Shown here: in pieces, positions 43,383-52,023 of the stretch
Layout: the number at the start of each line of letters is the position of its first letter
Position numbering within the stretch: position 1 is the stretch's first letter
Assembly: GCA_030066625.1 (NCBI GenBank)
Contig: JASJBG010000001.1
Location: 1 to 64,000, forward strand
Direction of reading: 5' to 3'
DNA: 64,000 nt
From: Woeseiaceae bacterium
GTDB taxonomy: Bacteria; Pseudomonadota; Gammaproteobacteria; Steroidobacterales; Woeseiaceae
Notes under the pieces: generated by a model
Database searches by the model: none
Told to the model about the DNA's origin: nothing
What the model saw: only the letters and a program-made list of their open reading frames with translations
Program-made: the position numbers and the translations under genes

Positions 43383-44909
43383 ATGACAGCGACGAGCGCG
43401 CCAGCGGCGCAGCCGGCCGACACGACATTCGGCCACCCGAAGGGTCTGATGACCCTGTTCTTTACCGAACTCTGGGAACGCTTCAGCTACTACGGTATGC
43501 GGGCCTTCCTGATCCTTTACATGACCGACGTCGCGGGTGGACTTGCGATGGGCACCGAGATCAGCGGCGCCGTATACGGTCTGTACACCTTCGGCGTCTA
43601 CGCACTCGCCTTGCCCGGCGGCTGGATTGCCGACCGCATCGTCGGCCAGCGCCAGGCCGTCTTTATCGGCGGCGTCATCATCGCGCTGGGCCACTTCACG
43701 CTGGCTGCACCAATCTTCATCCCGGGCTCCGACTTGTGGTCGTTCTACCTGGGATTGCTGCTCGTCGTCATAGGCACGGGGCTGCTCAAGCCTAACGTCA
43801 GCGCCATCGTTGGCGACCTGTACACGAACGATACGCCGGAGCGACGCGACGCCGGATTCTCAATTTACTACATGGGCATCAACATCGGCGCGTTCGCAGG
43901 CCCGATCGTCTGCGGCTACTTCGCCGAAAACGTTGACTGGCACCTGGGCTTCAGCCTCGCCGGCTTCGGCATGGTGCTCGGCCTCGTGCAGTACGTGTAC
44001 GGCACGCCGAAACTCAAAGGCGCCGGCGAGCTGACGGGTGAAGCCGCTGACCCGGCGCTCGTCAGCGTCGCAAAGAAGCAGCTCATGATAGGCCTCGGCA
44101 TCACCGCGGCGCTTGTTGCCGTTGTTTACGGGCTGATCGCATCCGGCGTGCTCGCATTCGGAATCGTCGGTTTCGCACAGACGACCGGCCTGATCGTTGT
44201 CGTAGTTGCCGCGCTCTACTTCGCATACGTCATCGCCTTCGGCTGCCATGACAAGACCGAACGACACCGGGTATTCGTGATCTTCCTGCTGTTCGTCGGC
44301 GCCGCCATGTTCTGGTCGGGCTTCGAGCAGGCCGGCTCATCGATGAACATTTTTGCCCGGGACTTCACGAATCGCGTGATCTTCGGTTGGGAGGTGCCAA
44401 CCAGCTGGCTGCAGTCGGTCAACCCGATCTTCATCATCCTGCTGGCGCCGGTCATGGGCATGGTGTGGGTCAAGCTGGCGGAGAAGAGCCCGTCTATTCC
44501 AGTCAAGTTCGGTTTCGGCCTCGTCATGCTCGGCGTCGGCTTCCTGGTGCTCGCCTGGGGCTCGCTGTACGTGCCCGAGGGCGCGGCCGACAATCCGGCC
44601 GCCGGGGTCGCGATGACCTGGTTGGTCGTGACCTACTTCTTCCACACCGTAGGCGAACTCGCGCTGAGCCCGGTCGGCCTGTCAAGCGTCACCAAGCTTT
44701 CACCGCACCGCCTGGTCGGCCAGATGATGGGTACCTGGTTCATGGGTGCGGCGCTCGGCAATCTCGTCGCCGGCCTCGTGTCCGGTCGCATCGAGAGCCT
44801 GCCGCCGGAACAGCTGTTCACGGTCGTGGCCAGCATCGTGATCGGAGCAGGCGTGCTGTTCTGGCTGTTCTCACCGATTATCAATCGCATGACGCACGGC
44901 GTGAAATAA
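43383..44909 (+). CDS. POT family proton-dependent peptide transporter
   Basis: A 508-residue major-facilitator protein of the PTR2/POT family, which imports di- and tripeptides with protons. The ExxERFxYY signature is present as ELWERFSYYGMR in the first helix; the second family motif appears around GLYTFGVYALALPGGWIADR and GLLKPNVSAIVGDLY. About fourteen helices can be traced. It lies 54 bases before the AbgT transporter gene. Confidence 0.93.
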   Translation: MTATSAPAAQPADTTFGHPKGLMTLFFTELWERFSYYGMRAFLILYMTDVAGGLAMGTEISGAVYGLYTFGVYALALPGGWIADRIVGQRQAVFIGGVIIALGHFTLAAPIFIPGSDLWSFYLGLLLVVIGTGLLKPNVSAIVGDLYTNDTPERRDAGFSIYYMGINIGAFAGPIVCGYFAENVDWHLGFSLAGFGMVLGLVQYVYGTPKLKGAGELTGEAADPALVSVAKKQLMIGLGITAALVAVVYGLIASGVLAFGIVGFAQTTGLIVVVVAALYFAYVIAFGCHDKTERHRVFVIFLLFVGAAMFWSGFEQAGSSMNIFARDFTNRVIFGWEVPTSWLQSVNPIFIILLAPVMGMVWVKLAEKSPSIPVKFGFGLVMLGVGFLVLAWGSLYVPEGAADNPAAGVAMTWLVVTYFFHTVGELALSPVGLSSVTKLSPHRLVGQMMGTWFMGAALGNLVAGLVSGRIESLPPEQLFTVVASIVIGAGVLFWLFSPIINRMTHGVK

Positions 44910-44963
44910 GATCGGGCCGTCAACAGCCTGATAAACCAAAAGAACGACTTCAGGGGGATCGCC

Positions 44964-46514
44964 ATGTCGGCGGAAAGCGTTAACACGAACAAGAACTCGG
45001 GGTTTTTGGGCGCCGTCGAACGGGTTGGCAACGCGCTGCCGGACCCGGCCGTGCTGTTCATCGCCCTGCTGGGCATCGTCTGGCTGCTGTCGTGGCTGCT
45101 CTCTTACATCACCTTCGACGTCTTCCACCCTGCAACCGGCGAGCGCATCGTCGTCGTCAATCAGCTCGCCGGCGAGAACTTCGTCCAGTTCATGGCGACG
45201 ATGGTCAATCGCTTCATGACCTTCGGCCCAATCGGCGTCGTGCTCGTTGCGATGCTCGGTATCGGCGTCGCGGAACACTCCGGCTTCATTACAACCGCGA
45301 TCCGTGCGCTCCTGAACGTAACGCCGCAGAAACTGCTGACGCCGATGGTTATCCTCGTCGGCATCGTCAGCCATTCGGCCGTCGACGCAGGCTATGTGCT
45401 CGTCATCCCGATTGGCGGCGTCATCTTTTATGCGGCCGGCCGGCATCCGCTGGCGGGTATCGCGGCAGCCTTCGCCGGTGTGTCCGGCGGCTTCTCGGCG
45501 AACTTCGTACCGTCGTCACTTGACCCGCTGCTACAGGGCCTGACGCAGCAGGGCGCGCAGCTCCTCGACCCCACTATCGAGGTCAACACGCTCAACAACT
45601 ACTTCTTCACCACGGCTTCGTCAGTCCTGATCACCGGCCTCGGCTGGTACCTGACCGACAAGGTCGTTGAACCGCGCCTCGCCGGCACCGAGGTCGACGG
45701 CGACGAAAACGACCTGCCCGAACTGCACCCAATCGAACCCCACGAGCGCAAGGGCCTGCGCTGGGCACTGGCGTCGATGGTGCTGGGCTTAGTAGTCCTT
45801 GCGTTGACGCTCATGCCGGCAGACTCGCCGTGGCGCGATGAGAGCGGCACGCTCGTCTCCTTCGGCGCGCCGATCATGCAATCGATCGTCTCGCTGATCT
45901 TCTTCCTGTTCATCATCCCCGGCATCGTATACGGACGCGTCGCCGGCACGATGTCGGGAATGAAGGACATGATCGAGGGCATGACCAAGGCAATGAGCGA
46001 CATGGCCTACTACCTGGTCATCATGTTCTTTATCGCCCAGTTTGTCATCGCGTTCGGCCAGTCCGGCCTCGGCACGCTGCTCGCGATCTCGGGCGCCCGC
46101 GGTCTCGAGGCGCTGGGCCTGCCGATCTCGGTGACGATCGTCGGTATCGTGCTGCTGACCGGCTTCATCAACCTGTTCGTCGGTTCGGCGAGCGGCAAGT
46201 GGGGCCTGCTTGCGCCGATCTTCGTGCCGATGCTCATGGTCCTCGGCGTGTCCCCGGACCTGACCCAGGCCGCCTACCGCGTCGGCGACTCGAGCACCAA
46301 CATCATCACGCCCCTGATGCCGTATTTCCCGCTGGTCGTCATCTACTGCCAGCGCTACGTGAAGAGCACGGGCATCGGTACGCTCGCCGCAATGATGCTG
46401 CCGTATTCGATCACGTTCATCATTGCGTGGACGCTCTTCCTGCTCGTGTTCTACTGGCTGAAGATTCCGCTCGGTATCCTGTCGAGCTACGAATACGTGC
46501 CGGCAACGCCGTAG
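44964..46514 (+). CDS. AbgT family transporter
   Basis: A 516-residue membrane protein of the AbgT (p-aminobenzoyl-glutamate) family, the members of which import that folate breakdown product or export sulfonamides. Visible family parts are VGNALPDPAVLFIALLGIVW, GPIGVVLVAMLGIGVAEHSG, VSHSAVDAGYVLVIPIGG and GDSSTNIITPLMPYFPLVV. The ribosome site AGGGGGA precedes the ATG. No abgA/abgB hydrolase genes are nearby, so the substrate is open. It is followed after 21 bases by the HerA-like ATPase gene. Confidence 0.92.
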   Translation: MSAESVNTNKNSGFLGAVERVGNALPDPAVLFIALLGIVWLLSWLLSYITFDVFHPATGERIVVVNQLAGENFVQFMATMVNRFMTFGPIGVVLVAMLGIGVAEHSGFITTAIRALLNVTPQKLLTPMVILVGIVSHSAVDAGYVLVIPIGGVIFYAAGRHPLAGIAAAFAGVSGGFSANFVPSSLDPLLQGLTQQGAQLLDPTIEVNTLNNYFFTTASSVLITGLGWYLTDKVVEPRLAGTEVDGDENDLPELHPIEPHERKGLRWALASMVLGLVVLALTLMPADSPWRDESGTLVSFGAPIMQSIVSLIFFLFIIPGIVYGRVAGTMSGMKDMIEGMTKAMSDMAYYLVIMFFIAQFVIAFGQSGLGTLLAISGARGLEALGLPISVTIVGIVLLTGFINLFVGSASGKWGLLAPIFVPMLMVLGVSPDLTQAAYRVGDSSTNIITPLMPYFPLVVIYCQRYVKSTGIGTLAAMMLPYSITFIIAWTLFLLVFYWLKIPLGILSSYEYVPATP

Positions 46515-46535
46515 CGGCGGAAGGAGACGGTCGAC

Positions 46536-48929
46536 GTGCACGATTTTGAAAAACTCGGCGCGTTCTACCTCGGCAAGCGCTACGACGATGATGCCGGCGC
46601 GCTGACCGACGATCTGGTCCTCTACGATTCCAAGGACCTGACGACCCATGCCGTGATCATCGGCATGACCGGCTCTGGCAAGACCGGCCTCGGCGTCGGC
46701 ATCCTGGAGGAGGCCGCGCTTGATCACATCCCGGTTATTGCGATCGACCCGAAAGGAGACATGGGCAACCTGCTGCTCACGTTTCCGAAGCTCGCCGCCG
46801 AGGACTTCCGGCCGTGGATCAACACGCGGGCGGCCACCGACAAAGGCCAGACGCCCGACGAATACGCGGCCGCGCAGGCTGCGCTTTGGAAGAAAGGGCT
46901 TGCGGGCTGGGGTCAGGACGGCAAGCGCATTCGCAAGCTGCGCAGCAACGTCGACCTTGCAATTTACACGCCCGGCAGCAACGCAGGGCTGCCTGTGTCG
47001 GTACTACAGACCTTCGCGGCACCGGAGGCCGAACTCATCGACGACGTGGACCTGTATCGCGAGCGCGTGCAGGCAACGGCAACCAGCATACTGACGTTGA
47101 TCGGTATTGATGCCGACCCCGTCGAAAGCCGTGAGCACATTCTCATCTCCCGGCTGCTGGACAACGCGTGGCGCGAGGGCCGCAACCTCGATGTAGCCGG
47201 CCTCATCGGCGAAATCCAGGACCCGCCGATCACGAAAATCGGCGTCATGACACTCGATGCGTTCTTCCCGGCGAAGGAACGGTTCGCGCTTGCGATGCGC
47301 CTCAACAACCTGCTGGCCGCACCCGGCTTCGAAGCCTGGATGCAGGGCGAACCGCTTAGCGCGAAGAACTTGCTGTACACGGCCGACGGCAAGCCGCGTA
47401 TCTCGGTCATGTCGATCGCCCACCTTGACGATGCGGAGCGCATGTTCTTCGTGTCCATGCTGCTCAACGAGCTCATCGCCTGGATGCGCGCACAGCCGGG
47501 TACCTCGAGCCTGCGCGCGATCCTGTACATGGATGAGATCTTCGGCTACATGCCGCCGGTCGCAAACCCGCCGTCGAAGAAACTGTTCCTGACGCTGCTC
47601 AAACAGGCGCGTGCCTACGGCCTCGGCCTCGTACTCGCAACACAGAACCCGGTCGACCTTGATTACAAGGGCCTGTCCAACACGGGCACCTGGTTCATCG
47701 GCCGCCTGCAGACAGAACGCGACAAGGCCCGGGTCATGGAGGGCCTCGAGGGCGCCAGCGACGGTGACTTCGACAAGCAGGCGATGGAGCGGACCCTCGC
47801 CGGGCTTGGCACGCGGCGCTTTCTCCTGCACAACGTGCACGAAGACGAGGCCGTCGTGTTCGGCACGCGCTGGGTGCTGTCCTACCTCGCTGGCCCGCTC
47901 ACCCGCGAACACATTCGGACGCTGATGGGCAAGGCGCGCAAGGTGCTCACAGAGTCGCTTGCGGGCAAACCGGTCGCGAGGAAAAAGACCGTCGACGCCG
48001 CGCCGGCCCTGCCGCCAGATGTACCGCAGTTGTTCGTACCTGCCGTGACTGACGATATTGTTTACCACCCGCGGCTGCTGGCGGCGGCCGACATCGTCTT
48101 CTCCAACGCTCGCTATCACATCGAAGACGAGCGCGAGGCGCTCTATGCCGTTGAGTTCGAAGACGGTCCGGTTGACATCGACTGGGACGCGGCCGAGCCG
48201 ATGGCTATCTCGCTCGACGACCTCGATGACGACGGCGAAGACGACGCCCGCTTCGCCGAGCTACCCGCCGCCGCGGCTAAACCCAGGGCATACGCGGCGT
48301 GGCGCCGCGAGTTCAAGCGCTGGGTGCGGCAGACGGAGACCATCTCGATCTACCGCAACAAGCGCTTCCGGCTGAATTCGAACCCGGGTGAGACCGAGGG
48401 CGAGTTTCGGGCCCGGCTGCAGGATGTTGCGAGCGAGAAACGCGACCTTGCGATCGCGAAGCTCCGCAAACGCTATGCGACGAAGGTTACGACGCTCGAG
48501 AACCGGCTCATGCGGGCCAAGCAGGCCATCGACCGGGAGCGCCAGCAGTCGACGAAGAAAAAACTCGATACGGCCGTGTCATTGGGCACCGCCATACTCG
48601 GCGCCGTGCTGGGTCGCAAGAAGCTCTCGAGCACTACCGCAACGAAGATCGGCACCGCGATCAAAACCGCCGGCGGCACGGGCAAAGAGGCTGCGGACGT
48701 TGAGCGCGCCGAGCAGACGGCCGCCAAGGTCAAAGCCGATCTCGCTGCGCTCAATGCGGCGCTGGAGAAAGAAGTCGCCGCGTTGGATACGAGCTTCGAT
48801 GCGCAGAACGAGGAACTCGACGAGATCATCGTTCGCGCCAAGACCACGGACATCCACGTGCCCGCAATCGGTCTCGCCTGGCTACCTTACGCGAAGGATG
48901 AGAGGGGTCGCCTGCGACCCGCCTGGTAA
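46536..48929 (+). CDS. HerA/VirB4-like ATP-binding protein with coiled-coil tail
   Basis: A 797-residue P-loop ATPase of the HerA-FtsK type (DUF87-like). Walker A is GMTGSGKTG at 43-51, Walker B is ILYMDEIFGY at about 329-338, and a sensor-like LVLATQNPVDLDYKG follows. From about residue 600 the chain is basic and helical with heptads (RLMRAKQAIDRERQQSTKKK), a glycine/alanine hydrophobic hairpin (TAVSLGTAILGAVLG) and a final coiled coil. Start is GTG 46536 behind GGAAGGAGA. HerA proteins pump DNA or protein, but no nuclease partner (NurA) is adjacent; the neighbours are transporters. Function unknown. Confidence 0.8.
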   Translation: MHDFEKLGAFYLGKRYDDDAGALTDDLVLYDSKDLTTHAVIIGMTGSGKTGLGVGILEEAALDHIPVIAIDPKGDMGNLLLTFPKLAAEDFRPWINTRAATDKGQTPDEYAAAQAALWKKGLAGWGQDGKRIRKLRSNVDLAIYTPGSNAGLPVSVLQTFAAPEAELIDDVDLYRERVQATATSILTLIGIDADPVESREHILISRLLDNAWREGRNLDVAGLIGEIQDPPITKIGVMTLDAFFPAKERFALAMRLNNLLAAPGFEAWMQGEPLSAKNLLYTADGKPRISVMSIAHLDDAERMFFVSMLLNELIAWMRAQPGTSSLRAILYMDEIFGYMPPVANPPSKKLFLTLLKQARAYGLGLVLATQNPVDLDYKGLSNTGTWFIGRLQTERDKARVMEGLEGASDGDFDKQAMERTLAGLGTRRFLLHNVHEDEAVVFGTRWVLSYLAGPLTREHIRTLMGKARKVLTESLAGKPVARKKTVDAAPALPPDVPQLFVPAVTDDIVYHPRLLAAADIVFSNARYHIEDEREALYAVEFEDGPVDIDWDAAEPMAISLDDLDDDGEDDARFAELPAAAAKPRAYAAWRREFKRWVRQTETISIYRNKRFRLNSNPGETEGEFRARLQDVASEKRDLAIAKLRKRYATKVTTLENRLMRAKQAIDRERQQSTKKKLDTAVSLGTAILGAVLGRKKLSSTTATKIGTAIKTAGGTGKEAADVERAEQTAAKVKADLAALNAALEKEVAALDTSFDAQNEELDEIIVRAKTTDIHVPAIGLAWLPYAKDERGRLRPAW

Positions 48930-48943
48930 GTCAAACCCGCCGG

Positions 48944-49831
48944 CTACTCGCCAAGACAGGCGCCCGCGTATGCCTTGATGACGCCCGCGTTCTCGAGCTG
49001 GCACTCGTTGTCGTAGGTCACGCCGTCGAGGCCGCAGACCGGCGCGTACTCGCGCGGGCAGTTGCGGCCCTGGTCTTCGCAGACGCCGGCGTAGTCGATG
49101 CGGATACCGCGGCGCTCCGCCTGGCAGGCATTCGAATAAGTCATGCCGTCTGCCCCGCACACGGGCACGAACAGGTTAGGACACGGCCGGACGTTGCAGA
49201 TACCTTCCGTGAACGTCGAGATGCCTGCTTTGTCGGCGTGACACGCGTTATCGTAGGTGAAGCCATCGTCACCGCACACCGGCGCGAAGACTTTCGGACA
49301 GTTGTCGATGTCGCAGGCGCTCGCTCGCTGCACGGGCACGCGCTGCATGTTCGCCTCGCAGCGATTGATGTAGGTCCTGCCGTTCATTCCACAGACGGGC
49401 TCGCGGATACTGGGGCAACCACTGGCTGTGCACGCCCCCAGGCCGGCGATCTGCACGCCCGACTTCTCCGCAAAGCACTCGTTGATATAGGTGTTGCCAT
49501 CAACGCCGCAGACCGGGTCGAAGCTCTCGGGGCAGCCCTCGCCCTCGGTCGACGCGTCCGGGCACGGCCCTTCGGCGACGACCTCGATCCCGGCCGCTTC
49601 GGCGACGCAGGTGTTCGAGTAGGTCTGGCCATCGGCACCGCAGACCGGCCGGAAGTCCGCCGTGCACGGCGTTTCGGCAGCGGCCGGGGCGTCGGCGGCG
49701 GCAGTGGCGTCACCCTGGTTTCCGGTCTCGGCCTGGGCGAGCACGATGTCAGCGAACCTGACCGTGGTGTCGCTGGCGGTCGCTGTTGCCGGCAGGGCGA
49801 CGGCGGCTAGAAGAAGGAGGTATTTACGCAT
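48944..49831 (-). CDS. Secreted protein with six Kazal-type protease inhibitor domains
   Basis: A 295-residue exported protein: signal peptide (KYLLLLAAVALPATATA), an Ala-rich linker, then six tandem Kazal domains from about residue 56 to 292. Each repeat has the core PVCGxDGxTYxNxC with six cysteines; examples are PVCGADGQTYSNTC, PVCGVDGNTYINEC and PVCGLDGVTYDNEC. Kazal domains inhibit serine proteases tightly through the loop before PVCG. The P1-region residues differ between repeats, so several protease targets are possible. It converges with the HerA-like gene and lies just beside the yibQ/ctp/envC envelope cluster. Confidence 0.92.
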   Translation of the reverse strand: MRKYLLLLAAVALPATATASDTTVRFADIVLAQAETGNQGDATAAADAPAAAETPCTADFRPVCGADGQTYSNTCVAEAAGIEVVAEGPCPDASTEGEGCPESFDPVCGVDGNTYINECFAEKSGVQIAGLGACTASGCPSIREPVCGMNGRTYINRCEANMQRVPVQRASACDIDNCPKVFAPVCGDDGFTYDNACHADKAGISTFTEGICNVRPCPNLFVPVCGADGMTYSNACQAERRGIRIDYAGVCEDQGRNCPREYAPVCGLDGVTYDNECQLENAGVIKAYAGACLGE

Positions 49832-49918
49832 GCTGACTGGATCGTCCTCGAGGTCCGATTCCCTTTAGAGTCCCCGAGTCCGAATAGTATCCCGGCAATT
49901 GTGACGCTGCACGGTCGA

Positions 49919-50698
49919 TCAGCGGCCGGTCAGCTCGCTGATCGGCACGAGCTCGATGCCCTCGGCGGCAAGGCGGGGCAATTCTCGCTCGAGCAGGTCC
50001 AGCGTCGCGTCGTAGGGATGGCCGATAGCAACGGCCACGCCGCGCTCATGCGCCAGCCGCTTGAGGCGGGCGAACTCACGCTCGACCGTCTGCGCCGACC
50101 GGTCCGGGTCGAGGAACACGTCGCGCTTGATGGCGGGAACACCCGTCTCCGCGGCGATCTGCAGCGCGACGCTCAGGTGCGTCGTGTAGCTGTCGACGAA
50201 AAACAGCTCGTCCCGTGCGCTGAGCTCCTCCATGAGCCACTGCATGTGGCCGGGGTGCCGCGTCAGCAGGCTGCCGCGATGGTTATTGACACCGATAGCG
50301 TGCGGCACCGATTCGAGCGCGGCGTCGAAGGTCTCGGCGAACGCCCGCCGGCTCATGTCGAGCGTGATGCTGTCAGGTTCATCCTTGCCGTCCGCCTGGG
50401 TGGCCTGCATCGGCAGGTGCAGCAGAACTTCCTTGCCGCGGTCGGCGGCCGCGCCGGCGAGGCGTGTCGCCGCCGGCGTGCCGGGCAGGATGGCGCAGGC
50501 GACCGGACCCGGCAGATCCACGGCGCGCTGGCCGTTGCCAAGCGCGTAGCCGAGGTCGTCAATGATGATCGCGATACGAGCCACGGGCTCGGTCGCATCG
50601 GGCTGCATCGTCTCCAGCCTGGCCGTGGGGTCGGCGGCAGCGAGCACGGGCAACAGCGCCGCGAGCATCGCGGCCGGGCGAATGAAACGCAGGCTCAC
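49919..50698 (-). CDS. Divergent polysaccharide deacetylase family protein (YibQ-like)
   Basis: A 259-residue exported protein with a signal peptide followed by RIAIIIDDLGYALGNGQRAV, the DUF610/YibQ signature with a DD pair in the place of the deacetylase metal aspartates, then CAILPGTPAA and LLHLPMQA. In enterics yibQ follows envC; here it follows ctp in the same direction with a four-base overlap. Expected to act in the periplasm; enzyme activity is not established. Confidence 0.88.
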   Translation of the reverse strand: MSLRFIRPAAMLAALLPVLAAADPTARLETMQPDATEPVARIAIIIDDLGYALGNGQRAVDLPGPVACAILPGTPAATRLAGAAADRGKEVLLHLPMQATQADGKDEPDSITLDMSRRAFAETFDAALESVPHAIGVNNHRGSLLTRHPGHMQWLMEELSARDELFFVDSYTTHLSVALQIAAETGVPAIKRDVFLDPDRSAQTVEREFARLKRLAHERGVAVAIGHPYDATLDLLERELPRLAAEGIELVPISELTGR

Positions 50699-51915
50699 TG
50701 GGCGTTGGAGTGCATGACGCCGCGGCGATGCAGGCGGTCGAGTGCCTCGACGAGCTGCGCATCGGCTTCGCGGCTGACTTCGCCGGTCAGGCTCAGGTTC
50801 GGGAAGCCCGGCGTGTCCTCGACGTAGACGTCGGGCGTAATGCCGGTCTCGTGGATCGAGTCGCCGGAGGGCGTGTAGTAGCGCGAAGTCGTGAGCTTGA
50901 TCGCGCGACCCTTGGACAGGGGCATGACCGTCTGCACGAGGCCCTTGCCGAAGGTCTCTGTCCCCACGATTACCGCGCGGCCATGGTCCTGCAGGGCGCC
51001 GGCCACGATTTCCGATGCCGATGCAGAGCCGTTGTTGACGAGGACGACGATGTCGGCGCCGTCGAGGACGTCGCCGCGATGCGCCGAGCGCGCGAAGCGC
51101 GCCTCGCTGGTGCGCCCGTCTGCGGACACGATCAGGCCAGCGTCGAGAAACAGGTCGGAAACGTCGACGGCGGCATCGAGTACGCCGCCGGGGTTGTTGC
51201 GCAGGTCGAGGATCAGCCCGTCGAGCATGCCCTCGTTCTCGTCCGACATCGTGTCGATGGCGCGACTGAGTTCGCGGGCCGTAGTCTCGCTGAACTGGTT
51301 CAGCCGCACGTAGCCGAAGGACGGTGACAGCAATTCGTGATGCACGCTCGCGACCCGCACGATCTCGCGGCGCATTTCGTGCAGGATCGCCTCGTCATCC
51401 CTCAGGACCGTGACGCTGACCTCCGAGCCGGGGCGGCCGCGCATGCGGCTCATGGTCTCGGAGAGCTTGCCGGGTTCGACCGAGTGGCCATCCACGGCGA
51501 TGATCTGGTCGCCCGAGCGGATACCCGAGCGCGCCGCCGGCGAACCGACGATGGGTGAGATGACCCGTATCGTGCCGTCGATCTCGCCGACTTCGATACC
51601 GATGCCCGTGTAGCTGCCGGTGGTCGAGATGCGGATGTCGCGGTATTCCTCGGCGTCGAGGTACTGCGAGTGAGCGTCCAGGTCCGCGACCATGCCGCGA
51701 ATCGCACTTTCCAGGAGTTCGGCGTCGTCGAGTGGCTCGACGTAGTCACGCTTGACGCGCTCCATCACCTCGGCGAACAGGCGCGCCTGCTCCCAGGCGA
51801 GTTCCTCGTCCTCGACGACGCGCTCGGCCGACAGCAGGCCGCCGCCGAGCGACAGGCTCAGGCCCATCACGGTCCCGATCACGATAACCAGAATCGCTCT
51901 GGTTTTCAGTGACAT
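50695..51915 (-). CDS. ctpA: S41 family C-terminal processing peptidase
   Basis: A 406-residue periplasmic serine protease. An N-terminal signal/anchor precedes a helical region, a PDZ domain at about residues 85-170 (GIGIEVGEIDGTIRVISP) and the S41 core. The catalytic serine is in NNGSASASEIVAGAL and the lysine in GTETFGKGLVQT. Such proteases trim envelope proteins and often act with LytM-domain factors, which fits the envC gene on the same strand upstream. Symbol by family likeness. Confidence 0.92.
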   Translation of the reverse strand: MSLKTRAILVIVIGTVMGLSLSLGGGLLSAERVVEDEELAWEQARLFAEVMERVKRDYVEPLDDAELLESAIRGMVADLDAHSQYLDAEEYRDIRISTTGSYTGIGIEVGEIDGTIRVISPIVGSPAARSGIRSGDQIIAVDGHSVEPGKLSETMSRMRGRPGSEVSVTVLRDDEAILHEMRREIVRVASVHHELLSPSFGYVRLNQFSETTARELSRAIDTMSDENEGMLDGLILDLRNNPGGVLDAAVDVSDLFLDAGLIVSADGRTSEARFARSAHRGDVLDGADIVVLVNNGSASASEIVAGALQDHGRAVIVGTETFGKGLVQTVMPLSKGRAIKLTTSRYYTPSGDSIHETGITPDVYVEDTPGFPNLSLTGEVSREADAQLVEALDRLHRRGVMHSNAQ

Positions 51916-51931
51916 ACATTACTCCCCGATC

Positions 51932-51949
51932 ACAGGCGCGAGCGCCTGT
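51932..51949. repeat. Perfect inverted repeat upstream of ctp
   Basis: ACAGGCGC at 51932-51939 and GCGCCTGT at 51942-51949 flank a two-base centre, 16 bases before the ctp start. On the coding strand it sits directly before the GGGGAG ribosome site. It may be an operator or a leader hairpin. Confidence 0.45.
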
Positions 51950-52023
51950 ACGCTTGGTAAAACAACATAGCACACGATTCCGCGACCGCCTACCGACAGC
52001 ACCACGGAATAGCCGGCACGCGT

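Noticed and set aside
46536..48929. The idea that the HerA-like ATPase belongs to an anti-phage system
   Set aside because: No nuclease, Sir2 or other effector gene is adjacent, and the neighbours are ordinary transporters, so defence is not supported by the sequence.
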